Source: Acarospora socialis
Taxonomy: Eukaryota > Ascomycota > Lecanoromycetes > Acarosporales > Acarosporaceae
Reading direction: 5' to 3'
NCBI GenBank assembly: GCA_025617375.2
Contig: JAMYGW020000012.1
Location: forward strand, 1,054,001-1,118,000
DNA length: 64,000 nt
This document shows positions 1 through 12,199 of this stretch, piece after piece; position 1 is the stretch's first letter; every line of letters begins with the position of its first letter. The notes below the pieces were generated by a model. The model was given only the letters and a program-made list of their open reading frames with translations. It searched no databases and was not told the DNA's origin. A program made the translations under genes and the position numbers.

Positions 1-125
1 TGAAGGGGTGCTACGCCTGTTATCGATAAGCGTGCTTAGCGTATCTTCACTCAAGCAACCCTCCACTACTAGCTAGACCTTACCTCTCTTGACTACCTGG
101 CACTCTCTGAGATCTTATAGATATC

Positions 126-2572
126 ATGAGTCGCCCACAGTCCCCACAAATCCGTAATGGGGACTCACCGGATCCTGCAAGTCATGCTGTGACAGTCTAC
201 GATCCAGAAGGTGAGTGGGTAGACGAGGAAGAAGATATCGATGATGACGACATGGAGTATGAGCCGACAACAGAAGATAGTGAAGACATTGAATTCTTCG
301 AGACTGAGGACGACGAGGGCGAGTTTCATGGTGCGGTTGCAAGATTACACGGGATCGCCGAATCTCAGTGAAAGATGTAGCTGACACTTACTTAACGGGA
401 TAGATGCTGAGGATGGCTTGAGCGGTGTCGAAGTCGAGTTCGCCTTGAACGACACCGAGTCCGGTATTCAGGATGATCAAACTGCGGGCGAGCAGACGGA
501 AACGGAGGGCCAGGAAAGCTCGACTGCAACTACCCAGGCTGCGCCTATTCAAAGTATGGGTCTGATCGGCACCTTGCATGAGTTCGATAACAACTAACAA
601 CTTCAGATATAATCACGGTTAGCCGCAACCAAATACTACAGTTACTTGGATACCATGGTGCTCGCCATCTCTTCGGCAGCCACGCTGCATCTGGTCGAGG
701 GGCATCTGCCGCCGACGACGATGATGATGACGATGGCGGGTACGGGCGCTCGAATCGTCGGTCGGGGAGACGTACAAAAGACAGTAGAGATGAGTTTCCG
801 AAAGTCCCGAGTGAATTCGGAAGGCAGTTGATGGACTCTGGAACGTTTGGGAGTAATGAATATTATCTGGAAAGATTGAAGAGGAGGAAAACGAAATTGT
901 CGAGTCGGTTGATGAGAAGAGAGCTAGGGCTGGAGACGGACGCACGGCGGAAAAACCTCAACATGCTGATGGCACAAGTAATCCTCCTACGACCTTCTAC
1001 GGGTGTAACAGGACTGACTCGATCGTAGGGCATGATCCCCTCCTCGAAGGCTGACACAATCATCCACTATAACGCTCGATGCTACTCCGGTCAATTCTCT
1101 GACGACGGTAACTTCTTCTTCTCATGTGCTCAAGACTTCAAAGTCCGGCTATACGATACCTCAAATCCGTACAAATGGAGATATTACAAGACGGTAGTGT
1201 ATCCGTATGGTCAATGGACTATCACAGATGCTTCTTTAAGTCCGGACAACAAGTATATCGCATACAGTTCGATTCGAAGCATCGTATGCCTCGCACCGAC
1301 CGACCCGGGCGAAAGTGGCGAGCCTTGGAAACTCGACTTTTCGGATATGGGTGGGAGGTCCAGACGTGGTTTTGGCGGATACAGTCACTTTGGTGTACGC
1401 GATGTTTTCTCTTTTGCAGAAACGTTATGTACTAACACTAACTAGATATGGTCCATACGGTTCTCCGGTGACGGACGTGAAATCGTGGCTGGTACCTCGG
1501 ATCGATCTGTATACGTCTACGATATTGAGACAAGAAAATCTATCCTTACGATTGCCGCACACGAAGACGACGTCAATGCTGTTTGTTTCGGCGACGTATC
1601 CTCACCACACATCCTTTACTCCGGCTCCGATGATACGACCATCAAGGTCTGGGACCGCCGAAGTATGGGCGACAGTCGGGAAGCGGGTGTCTTCATGGGC
1701 CACACCGAAGGCTTGACTTACGTTGACAGCAAAGGCGACGGCCGCTATGTCCTGAGCAACGGCAAAGACCAGATGATGAAACTCTGGGATTTGCGTAAGA
1801 TGATGCCAACGGAGAAGTTCGACCGCATCGACCCCAACCGCTTCTCGACCGGCTTCGACTACCGCTTCATGCCCTACCGGGACGAAGACTACCGCGCCCA
1901 CCCCCACGACTGCTCGCTCGTCTCCTTTCGCGGGCACCACGTGCTGAAGACTCTGATCCGTTGCCACTTCTCCCCTGCGGGCAGCACCAACTCGCGATAC
2001 GTCTACTCCGGCAGCGAAGACGGCAGCGTCTATATCTACAACCTCGACGCCACCCTCGCCGGCAAAGTCGACGTCAACCACGCAACGCATCACTCGCGCC
2101 CACGCGACCCGGACCTCTACACCAGCTCCTACGAGATGGGCGGTCGCACTCGCGGCGCGTGGAAGACGTGTGTCCGCGATGCGAGCTGGCACCCTAACGC
2201 GCCCGTCATTGCCGGTACGTTTCTTCCCTCCGCTCCCTCCTCCTCCTCTACTCTGCTCTCCTTTCTACCGTACCATACCAACTCTAACCCTCTCCTCATC
2301 ATACAGCAACATCTTGGAACGGCTGGGGCATGTCGACGGGCACGTGCACGCTGCACAGTTGGAACGACGGCGCGGCCGACGACGAAGGCGAGCCGAAGAT
2401 GGGCATGCGCGTCAACGAGCGGCTCGAGTACGATGAGGATCTGTACGATAGTCCGCGTACGGGCGGGGCGGGGACGGCGGGGACGAGGTCGTTTATGCGG
2501 TCTAGGCTGAGGAGTCGAAGGGTGGCGGCTTTGGAGGATGATGATGAGGATGGGGATGGGGAGGGGTGGTGA
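126..2572 (+). CDS. WD40 repeat protein, WDR23/DCAF11-like (LEC14B family)
   Basis: This is a multi-exon gene. It opens with an acidic tail (about residues 25-75, rich in D and E), followed by a short motif ILQLLGYHGARHLFG typical of the WDR23/LEC14B family. A WD40 propeller follows, with repeats such as CYSGQFSDDGNFFFSCAQDF, IVAGTSDRSVYVYDI, ILYSGSDDTTIKVWDRR and YVLSNGKDQMMKLWDLRK. The C-terminus is low-complexity (R-rich, then D/E). In animals WDR23/DCAF11 is a substrate receptor of CUL4-DDB1 ubiquitin ligases; the WDxR-type ends (IKVWDRR, KLWDLRK) fit that role, but the fungal function is inferred. Introns lie near 551-608, 979-1031, 1395-1445 and 2215-2307. The first intron, between about 330 and 401, has an unclear donor. 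Start chosen as the first ATG; the stop follows GDGEGW. Confidence 0.85.
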
Positions 2573-3029
2573 GTTGATGGATTTGTTGGGTGCAGATATG
2601 CGTGGGTATATCGTGGGCGACGACGTGGTGGGGTAGATCGACATGGGATGGGATGGGATTGGGTTGGCATATAGTAACGGCCGATACGAACGGAGGAACG
2701 GCTTAGCTTATGAGGGTTTTGGAAAGCGGAGCTTTTAATTTCGAGGAGTTAGGGTCAAGGAGGCATTATCGATAGTCAATAGGCCACCAGGCAGTCGTTC
2801 TTGGTCTCCGCTACCCGGTAATGGTGTGGTATATTCGTACAAGTACAGCCCAGTCCAGCACAGAGCCATCCATCTTCGTTGACTCGAGAGCTCGAGTCTG
2901 ATCCATCGCGCTACCCCCGTTTAATCTTCGAACCCACTATATCACCTCCCCTAACCCAACCCCTTCCGCCCCGGCATCCTCACCTTTCGGCCCTCTCCCC
3001 ACCTCACTCCCACTCCTCCATCAAACCCA
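2573..3029. other. Intergenic gap, 3' ends of WDR23-like gene and SSS1
   Basis: This stretch lies between two convergent genes and probably holds both 3' UTRs. I see no supported coding sequence. The later part is C/T-rich on the + strand. Confidence 0.5.
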
Positions 3030-3717
3030 TCACGCCCCACCAACCAGAATATTATTCACCGGAATATGTACTAATCGACCCGCAACAGCGCACTCATTAG
3101 CCTCTGCTTTTCTCTCTTCCCCCGTCCCGCACACACTAAACCACCCCTCTATCTCCTTCGTCCATACCAGTCTTGTCTTATCTGGTCTGGTGCCTCTTCC
3201 GAGCAACGGGGAAGGAAAGGAAAAAGGAAAGGAAAGGAGAGGAGAAGACGTACTCAGCTTCACCAAATACCCAATCGCCCCCATGACGACGAAGCCCATC
3301 CCGACGGCCTGCGAGATCTTCATGAACTCGCGCTTGTCGGCTGGAAACGAGCGCGCGAGTGGTCAGTCGAGTTCAAGTCAAGGCTGAGGTGGCGTAGTGT
3401 AGTGGAGTGGAGTGTAACGTAGCGAGATGTAGCGCAGTGACAGGCGGAACGAAAACCGGCGAGCCGAGGACGAGGGAACGAGCCCGGCGGAAAGGGACAG
3501 CGGGGATAAAGGAGCAGTGCGAGGGTAGCAAGGATCGCGGGAAGGGGAGGATGGGAGGAGGACAGAGAGAGGGGGGGTAGAGTTAATCGGAGAAGCGAGG
3601 AGAGAAGAGGAGAGCAGAGAAAGGGGACGAACGCTTCGTGCACCGGTTCAGAAACAGCGTGCCTTCCTTCAGGAAGTCTTTGGGGATGTCAGTCAGTTCT
3701 TTGATCTGGTCGGACAT
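3030..3717 (-). CDS. SSS1: Protein translocase Sec61 gamma subunit (SSS1)
   Basis: This is the small tail-anchored subunit of the ER Sec61 translocon, which clamps the Sec61 alpha channel. Three exons (3717-3633, 3340-3254, 3070-3030) join in phase into 70 residues, the normal family length. The spliced protein carries the diagnostic pieces IKELTDIPKDFLKEG, NRCTKPDKREFMKISQAVG and KLIHIPVNNILVGGA, with one transmembrane helix in the last third (GMGFVVMGAIGYLVKL). Both introns use GT donors (GTTCGT and GTACGT) and AG acceptors, and splitting the KL-I-HIP motif over the second intron restores the conserved isoleucine. It is convergent with the upstream WD40 gene. The family assignment is very secure because of motif density. 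Confidence 0.93.
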
Positions 3718-4951
3718 GGTGGCTTCCGTGCGGTAGGTTTTGGCGGAGGGCGGATATAGAATGTGTTGATTACGAGGTCTTCGGCGGTGGTGGTGGGAGG
3801 TCAGAGGCGGGGAGGTGGGAGGTAGAGGGGTTTGGCGGTAGGGTATTGGTAGAGAGATGGGTTGGATTTAGGGTGCGCTGGTGGTGGTAGCGGGAGAGGG
3901 TTGGGGCGTTGGTGGTGGTCGCAGTTTGGTCGAAGCGAGAATGATGTAAGCGGTGGAAGTGTTGAAGACTTGGTGCTTCGTGGTTTGAGGTAAAGAGATT
4001 TTGCGGGTGTTGGTTCTGGAGATGCGATATGAGGCTCCGGGGAAAGTTGAAGGTGTCCTTGCAGGCGAGGTTGCCGTTAATGAATCTAAGCTTCTTGGGG
4101 CTTAGTGTAACTTCTTCGCTAGAGGAGGTAGCCAACTGGAGATTAGCATTATCTGAGATAGGTTCGGTGATCTGCTAGTAAGAGTTAACGTGAGTTTGGA
4201 GAGAAAATGGATTTAGTTTGTTCGAAGTATTGATATATGCTGCTGCTACTGAATGTTATAGAACACTGTTTAGCATCTCATCTTTGACCGCATCTGTACG
4301 AGCCGCAGCAACAGAGAATCAGACCGAGACCTGGTTTACACCTACTGGACCCAGCTCTGAGGAGGGGTGAGAGACGGAGCTTGGACTACAGAGACTTCGT
4401 GCCACGCCATCCCTCTCCGTTCAGGCCAAGGGATCGTTTGATGTCAAGTTGTTTCACCTTCCTTGACGCTGTCAAACAGGGAAGAATGAGTAGGTGGTTC
4501 ATGTTAATACATTACCCCTGTGAAACGTTAGATATCGAGTCGAGCCTGCAGCCGTAGATGGCTGGCTTTCAATTCTCTCCTCTTGTAAAGCGTACAGTTG
4601 TGGCGGGAAACTTTTAGAGAACCTTTGGGAGGGCAAATGATCAAGTACGCCGGACTTCTGTTCATTAGGACAAACCCTATCCTGCTATTTTGCACAATTG
4701 AGAAAGAAGCGTGAACGACACTATGAATATCCCCCGCCGAAACCCCCGTGACAGGAAGGGATCTATAGTACACAAAGTGTGGAAGTGATTGCGGTAGTGC
4801 TTGCACCAAACTAGGAAAGAAACCACACAAGGTATACTCGCCCACTGGTAACACATTACCGCCTGTTCAGAAGCATCGGGGAGACCGGCAACGTTTGGTC
4901 GGCGGGGAAAGTAAGGGGACTCGTAGGATGTCGATTGGATGAGACAACCAA
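3718..4951. other. Intergenic gap between SSS1 and the CPSF6-like gene
   Basis: The stretch holds the SSS1 promoter and 5' leader and the 3' UTR of the RRM gene. The part near 3750-3960 is G/T-rich. The open frames here (up to about 120 codons) are low-complexity or show no recognisable domain, so I call no gene. Confidence 0.4.
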
Positions 4952-6601
4952 CTATTCCTGCCGTGTTCGCTTCGCACCGTGCGGGTTCCAATTCCCATCG
5001 CCGGCGTTTCCAACTTGCTGGCCTTGCTGGAAAAAGGCGGGGTTGAAATGTGGCGTCGGTCCGGGAAAGCCAGGTTGACCTGAAAGTGACGCAGAGCGTT
5101 TTAGTGTGGCGTTCTCAAGCGGTGAGATGGGGGTGTAAGGGGTGGGAGGGCCTTGGGAGCCTTGAGAAGAAAAACTTGAAGATGGCTGGGAAGAGTAGCG
5201 GCTGGAAGGCTGAGACTGTGACGAAGGACTTGCAGCCGACGGGGTGGAATACAGTCCAACCCTCGAGGCAGGCTGATTGTTCCAGGTATAGGGGACTGCT
5301 GAAGATTGGATGGGCCCGCCGACGGCTGAGTTGTAGCCTGACGTTCCAATGATAGGTGGAGTATTGAAGCCGTTCATACCTTGCATTGGCATACCGCCCA
5401 TTTGTCCCATTCCCATGCCCACACCCATACCGCCCATCTGACCAGGCATGCCACCCATGGCCATCGCGCCCATCGGCATACCCCCCATCATCCCTGTTGC
5501 GCCCATTCCCCCTCTTCCTCCCCGCATGCCACCAGGTGCGCCACGCATGCCACCCATTATACCACCACGGTTCTGGAAGCCGCCAAACTGTGGCATTCCA
5601 CCCATCTGTCCGGGCTGGAAGCCACCCATGGCCGGATTTTGATATCCGGCCGGGCCACCCATTGGTCCCGAAAAGCTCCGATTGTTGTAATTTCCCATGT
5701 TATTCATTCCTCCTCCGCGATTGTTATAACCACCTCGCCCACCGCGGTAGCCTCCACCCATACTATTCATGCCATAGTTGTTCTGTGAGCCTCCGCCCAT
5801 GCCGCCTGGACTGTTGAAGCTGGCCGTGGAATTGGAGCGGTTGTCCCGGTTGTTTTGCTGGTTACCCCGCATAGGCGCGTCTTTAGGAAGGGTTCGGAAA
5901 GGATTCGTCATGGGGGAGGTATAGGTGACCATGTGCTTTTTGGCGTATTGTTGCCCGCTGCCATATGATTCGATCTTGCGTTTGACGGCCGTCGCAGCTT
6001 GCGGTGATAGGAATTCGACAAAAGCTTGCCTGAATGGACACGTCATGTATCAATGGTCTTCAACAAGGTCACAACATACGGATGCCTACCCTTTGCTTTT
6101 GCCGTTGACCTTGTGCTCGCTGAAGGTTATGTCTCGCAGTTCATCCTCACACTCGCTCTGGTTCACCCATCCGCGAATATCGTCGTCAGTAGTCCACCAA
6201 TGCAGGTCAGAAATAAACAGGGCAGTAGTCGCGCCGGGGTCAATGGGTCTATCATCAGAGCCTTCTTTTCGTTTTACACCTTGCTGCTGCGGGGCTTGTT
6301 TGGGAGGTTGGAGTTGATCTTGGGAGGGACCGTCGGTGCTGGAGATCTTCTGCTGACCATCGCCGAGCATGTAAGAACCATTGCTAGTTTTAGAACCATC
6401 GTAGTGGTTCGCACTATTTTTGTTCTCCCCCTCTGCAGTGGACACGCCGTTCGTTTGTTGGGTGGGGGTATTGGTGGTGTCCAAACTCAGATCCGTCGAA
6501 TCCTGCGCCTTGTAGTCTACTCCGCCTTGCGTCTCTTGTTGGTAGTCTTCGCCGCCATCGCCGTAGATGTCAATGTCGAAGTTATCTTCTTCAGTAGCCA
6601 T
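4952..6601 (-). CDS. RRM protein resembling CPSF6 (cleavage factor I large subunit)
   Basis: Two exons (6601-6090 and 6029-4952) join in phase to 529 residues; the intron splits the RRM at NGKSKG/QAFVEF. The N-terminus is acidic (EEDNFDIDIYGDGGEDY). A single RRM lies at about residues 135-210: TTALFISDLHWWTTDDDI is the CPSF6-type RNP2 with its WWTTD signature, and SKGQAFVEFLS is RNP1. After it come long G/M/N-rich repeats (MGGM, GGMRGG, RGG motifs) and a P/S-rich tail. In animals CPSF6 pairs with CPSF5 and selects poly(A) sites in the nucleus; fungal members are less studied. The G/M-rich tail replaces the proline and RS-rich tail of animal proteins, so equivalence of function is an inference. 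Confidence 0.82.
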
Positions 6602-8056
6602 TGTGAGTGATTGAGAGTGAGTGTCTCCAGTGCAAACGTCTGGATTGCTTGATTGCCTTATGCACAGGTCTGATCTCGCTGAGTGTCAAGTAGAAGAACA
6701 AGTCTGTAGAGCACATACAACTGAATTAGCCTAGAAGAAAACATGATTCCTAGCCATACGTATTGCGCCTTCACCGTTATGCCATCGCTATTGGCACGGT
6801 GCCAGAGACTCGCGATGCTTTACCTGAACCTCATCTGATGTAGGAAAAGGAAAGCGCATACGGAGATTGATGGCAGACATACGTACAAATCCCAAGGTAG
6901 CTCGGAGACAACAAATCTTAGTGAAAGCTCAACAGCTCGTGCTCGGATGTGAAACGTCTTCGGCTGCTCGCCTTCTATGCCAGATGCAAGAATGCGTGGT
7001 GAGCTGAGAGGTAGGATGAAGACAAAGTTAAGCCCTGAGACCGCACGCTGCCTTGCCCTTCAATCGTACAATGACACTGCAGAGGCTCTCTGTGCTTCTT
7101 CAATTCGATTCAAGAACAGGCAAAGAGACGCTATTCAGTAGAGTGAGGTCCAAAGTCCACAGGTACTGGAGAAAACTTCCTTCGCCCTCCTATCCAAATC
7201 GAGCCTTGTCAAGGAGTGCGATCCTGTTGAACACCTGTTATCAGCAGAATATAGTGAGGTCCCGAAGTGGATGGAAAGAACAAAGCGAGACAAGGATCTT
7301 ATATGCCAACAGAGCTACAGAGTGAGGAGTTCGTTGTAAGATGGGAAGTTCGCTGGTTGCGCTGTTGGCGACAATGAGCCGCACTCCTTCCCAGGGAGTG
7401 TCAACACGTGATCCCGCCTCATCGTTGTTCCGTGGTTATCATTGGCTCCTGCAAAGCACGCCAGAGACTTTCTTTTCTGAATTCAAGGCTACATCAAGGC
7501 TGTTGGAATTCTATACTTGTGAGACTGCGAGTCTCTCTAATGACTTAAGTACTCGAACTGCGTTTGGACTAAAGAAACAAGGCTTCAGTATCATTGTCAT
7601 CGAGCCATCGCGTCAAGCCCCATGGCTGTGGAGAACCCAGCCAGATGTTGCTTCTGCAACCAGATTGCGAAAAGAATGTGCCCGGTTGGTTGAATTGACA
7701 CCTCTACACCACAGTTCTTATACAGTACAACATACTGCGAGTTTTTTGTCTTTAGTAAACAGAGATGATCCTGCTGTTATGACTTTGAAGACAGTGTAAG
7801 GCGAGCGGCATCGCCAAAACAAGATACAGAATTAGACCTAGAAGCACCGTCGTACCACTTCCAAAGATAGCCTGACAGGAGATCAGAAGGGTATGTGATA
7901 TTCAAAGACACAAGCTAACCAACCCCAATGATCCTGCAGCGCAGAACAACAGTCCCGAAGGCGTAATCGTTCAGTTAGACACGAGTACTAGTAGGTGCCG
8001 TTGCTTTCAGTAGCACTTTTCGAGTGCTGTTGTAGATTCAAAAGTCAGCAAAACTT
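6602..8056. other. Intergenic gap, possible orphan ORF 7341-7799
   Basis: Two genes of the - strand flank this stretch: the CPSF6-like gene's promoter and 5' leader lie at the left, and the 3' end of the flavin monooxygenase at the right. A 152-codon ATG frame on the + strand at 7341-7799 begins MGSSLVALLATMSRTPSQG. It is Ser/Thr-rich with no domain, signal or membrane segment I recognise. It may be chance. Confidence 0.3.
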
Positions 8057-9950
8057 TCAATATGATAGAGGTTGACATCCCACCTTGATCCTCCATTCGT
8101 CAACTAAGCCACGGTAATCGGCAGGTCCATATGGTTTGAAGCACTCGGCAAACACCCCCCCTTTTCTATGACTCTCCAATTTCAAGTCCCGTAGCAACAT
8201 ATCCATGTATGGAAGCGCATCGAACACGAAGTCCGGATACCGTGCCCCAAACCCGGCGGGATACCGCCATTTCCCGAATTGGCTGTGGAGGAGTGTCTCC
8301 CACTGAACATCGTCTTCGAGCGAGGATTTGGAGTCCTGGCGTTGGTCAGAGGTCTTGTGGTCAATTGGCAGTTTGTTGTCGAGGTAGGCGGTGAGCCAGA
8401 GAGCTTGGAGTTGGGCGGCCGAGGCTGTGCTAAACGACTGGATCATGCCGTTGAACGCTATTGTTCGGTCCTCGATGAAGGCGGGTGGAATCATGAACCG
8501 ATACAGCCGGTAAGGCCGGTTGAGCGAGGCCTTGGACTTCTCGGATTCCAACGGTTTGTAATGGGGGTTGACTTCAGGTTGTGATCGGAGACGAGGGAAG
8601 CGGTTGAGGATCTCTTCGTCGGCCTGTTTGACGCGAGGATCTTCCGGCTCTTCGGCGTGGTATGGGAGCCCGAGTTCTCGATCGATCCCTTCGGGAAGGA
8701 ACTTGACGGGTGGATGATGCCTCCAACCGGTGGAACAGACCAGCGCGTCGGCCTTCAAAGATTCTCCAGTTGACAGCTGAAGGGTCTTGGCGGAGAGACG
8801 AGTAATGTCTGCGATATGGATCTTGATTGTGCCATTCCTGACAAAGTCGAAGAAGTCGGTTGGATAATTGAGGATACTCAATGAACTCGCAGTCCAGAAG
8901 GCGCTGGTCCAGGGCTTCAATTTCTTCATCTCAGGGTGTTTTTCGTATCCGTTCAGATCCTTGACGTCATTGGCGAGGACCCCCCAGAAGCCGTCGACTA
9001 TTCTCCGGCCCACTACGGAACCGTGGAGGAATCGTCTGATGGACGGAAAGCCGTCCCAGTCTCCCCAGACGCACGGGCTGAACCAGGTCAAGAACCGAGT
9101 GGTGACCAATTTCTCGATCCATATCTTGAGAGGCGTCACATATGACGGCGCCATCCACACCGGTCCATGGCCGGACTCCCGGATGACCCAATCGACCGTG
9201 ATGCCATGAGATGCGAAGGCGTAAGCGGCATCCCATGCCGACTTGGTCCCACCAAAGACTGCAACATTCGTCGCACTCTTGAACAGGGTATCTGCGTGAT
9301 CCAAGAGATATCTACAATGGAACAGGGGGGCGTCAAACGATGTGGCTCCGGGGATGTCAGGCAGAAATGGCTCCGAAGTCAGTCCAGTTGCAATAATGAG
9401 CTTATGCGCGAAAAGCTGTGTCCGACCGCCGGCAATATTATTGTTATTATTATTGCTGTTGCCCTGTTTGAAAGTGAGTATCCATCCTCCACCACCCTGT
9501 TGACGTTCCACCGTCTCAACCTTGGTTTCGAAGCGGATGTGCATGTAAACGTCGAATTTTTCCGCGTAACTACGAAGATAGTCGTGCACCACCTGACCGG
9601 GGATATGTTCGCCTGACTTCACGCCAAACGTAGCTTCATCCATTGGAAAGTCGCTGTATTCGTAGGTGCCAACCATATTATTGGACTTGAGACCCGGGTA
9701 CAGTCGATGTTTGGCCCATACTCCACCGACTGTCGGGGCAGCTTCCAAGATGATGACCTTGGTGGAGGGGTTGACTTCGACGTAGGTCTTTGCGGTAGCC
9801 AGTCCATGCCATCCTATTGTGAACGCATTGACTGTTGTCAGCAACGCGATCCTCTATCAGGGCGGGCAGCACATCGAAGGGGAGGTAATACTAGTAGATC
9901 AGTGGGAGAGACATACCGGCGCCGATGATGACCAAATCCGCGCTCTCCAT
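8057..9950 (-). CDS. Flavin-containing monooxygenase (FAD/NADPH-dependent)
   Basis: A 34-nt first exon (9950-9917) and a long second exon (9813-8057) join to 596 residues. Splicing is needed to make the FAD fingerprint: the spliced N-terminus reads ESADLVIIGAGWHGLATAK, a GxGxxG Rossmann motif. Further on are ATGLTSEPFLPDIPG, the second conserved FAD/NADP region, and NVAVFGGTKSAWDAAYAFAS, a modified NADPH-binding fingerprint. The end VCSTGWRHHPPV matches the late ATGW-type motif of FMO-like enzymes. It probably hydroxylates a soft nucleophile or takes part in secondary metabolism; the substrate cannot be read from sequence. No biosynthetic-cluster backbone (PKS, NRPS) is in the window, so a cluster role is unsupported. 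Confidence 0.85.
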
Positions 9951-12199
9951 GGTGGTGAAGATGCCGAATATCCCGTACACTTTCTACTCGTATAGCAACG
10001 TTAAAGGCACGAATCCTTCTCCGGCGCGGGCTGTATGTGCGCTTGGTGTACGGAGATGAAGTCTGGTTCTGATCTCCAAGGTCAGGAGAGTGACAGGCCT
10101 AGGCCCAAAAGGGCCGATATCGACCATTGGAATCGTCTCAGGCACAGAAAGTCTATCGAAGGATCAATATCGAGCAAGGCCTGGAACGGGACTAAGGTGA
10201 GATAGGAATGGCGATGGGGGTCGGAGGGACGCCAAAAGAGGATGTTCTAGAGTAGCACGCCTAGACTACCTACCTAAGGTAAGGTAAGGTAAATGTCCTT
10301 TTAATTTTGAGTTAGAACCCGTTCTGATGTCTTAAGGTTCGAGTTCACCCTGAATTCAAAAAATGCTCGAATCGAACGAGCAGTCTTGGCCCGTACTGTA
10401 CCCTCCTCGAGTGCTTGAGTCGCTGCCTCGGCAATTGCCAAAGAGAGGCTACCGGGATGACTTCGCCATCTAAACTCGTCCGAGCACTCCGTACTCTCTC
10501 ATAAAGACTGGAAAGGAGACAGCACCGTTGAAGAGGAGTCAAATGATGTTACCGTTAGGACCTTCGACCCATTACCACGGTTCGGGGTGCCTGAAACCAT
10601 GCATCGACATAACGTAATGGTGTCGACTGAAGGGCATTCCAGAAATGACGAGGTGTGTACTGTATAAGAAAGGATGAGGTCTGGATCGCTAGTCGGTGTC
10701 ACGGAACCCATCTTGAAAGCATCTTTGTAGCTGCGGAAGGGTGAGGGGAGGGGTCTGTTTTGGAGATGCACAATAAAGGCGGGAAATCGAGACACGGCCA
10801 AACGGTGGGTAGCGAACGGTGCGCCTAAGTCGGCTCTCGCAACGACGACGCATCAGGTATGCGAGCGAATTCTCCAGTACTGACATCTGCAGCATTCGAA
10901 AGGTACAACTACAGCATATGTGGATGGGTTAGAAAGTGCGAGTGCTCATACTCTGCATGAATCACATCAATACCAGGTAATAATGCATGATGGGACTGCC
11001 AAATGGAATAGATTAAAGGGCACGATGTGACATATCATCAATATCATCACACACCTTATCAACAATTAATATCATTGTATGATTACCCGCGTGCAATGTC
11101 TCCGGTTGGATAACAACCTATCGTTCAGACTAGGTATGGGACTTTCTTGAAATGCCGCTTCCATCACCTCAATAATGCCCGTTTTTGCTTTCACGGACCG
11201 AGGAACCTTCATCCTTCCACTGATGATTTGAATCTATCGGTCAGTGGGGTCAAGCCTGATACTCTTACACATACTACCTTAGGTACTCGAACAACAGCAT
11301 TCCTGACGCCCGTTGGGACGTCTGAGCTCGGCCCTTATCGGAACTGGTATGAGCATCTGTGCCCTTCCAAGCCGTATACCTAAACCTACCTTATCAAACT
11401 CACATCCCCTAGCTCTTCCTATACTATTTGCCCCAATATTTCCTCCCCTGGGCTTGAGTCAGTTCCAGCAAGGTTGCTTTGCACCATCTGACCCTTGTGA
11501 CCGAAACGGTGCACTAGACCGAAAGGTGTGAAGGTTTTCCCCGCCCCTGTTTTGGGGGCGTCGACGCCGTCCCGCTGTAACTAGGTAGGTAGCTAAGACG
11601 GCGTGATGACCGGTTGCATTAGTCGCATTTTTTCCCATCCCTTAAGCTTCGATTCTGAACTTCTACGCTTGTCTTGCCGTACCTACAGCCGCATCGCACC
11701 ACACGCGTATAGATTGCCTTAGAGTACAAACTTGTCTTGGCTTTCAAACTTTTAAAAACGTTCCGAAGTGGGTCTTCTGCAGACTTGCACACTGGCAGTT
11801 CCTTGCCATTTGTCCTCTCCATCTGGCTGTTGGGTTGTACCCGGTCTTGCTACCCATGCTCAAACAAGACCATGCTCCCACGGGTTTGACAGATGGCCGG
11901 AATAGTCGGCACCATGCAATCGTCTGCATTCAATTCAACCTCTATATCTTCCCTTCCCCTTTTCATTGGTGCCCTGTTGAACCCTATTCTTCTTTTCTTT
12001 TCGACCCAGGTATCTATGCATATACATATGTACCATTGATGCGGACTCACGGTCTCCAACCTTCTTTTCAATTTCAAGAGTAGCGGTTGCACATATACGT
12101 ACGCATCCGCTGGATCTGAGGAATTTATATCGCTCTGGTTGTTTCATGTCGAGTCGTTCCTTTTTTATCCGGAATTAACCATTCATTCTTTTGGTCAAG
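9951..12199. other. Gene-free stretch of 2.2 kb between divergent genes
   Basis: It separates the flavin monooxygenase (-) from the SAT4-family gene (+), so both promoters lie here. Visible are AGGTA-type repeats near 10272-10292, a related palindrome near 11276 and a short AT-rich patch near 11025-11080. All open frames are short and unconvincing. Confidence 0.45.
10268..10293. repeat. Short CTACC/AAGGT repeat with palindrome
   Basis: Runs of CTACCTACC are followed by four AAGGT-type units, and their junction forms a TACCTAAGGTA palindrome. A near-identical palindrome, TACCTTAGGTA, stands about 1 kb away at 11276, and GGTAGGTAG occurs at 11584. This type of motif is scattered in many fungal genomes; no function is claimed. 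Confidence 0.5.

Noticed and set aside
3770-4135. 121-codon frame behind the SSS1 start
   Set aside because: Low-complexity H/P/T-rich product in a biased region; no domain.
5381-5817. Open frames on the + strand with His/Pro-rich products
   Set aside because: They are shadows of the G/M-rich tail of the CPSF6-like gene on the - strand.
10335-10352. GGTTCGAGTTCACC word resembling a tRNA T-loop
   Set aside because: The sequence upstream gives no acceptor or anticodon stem.
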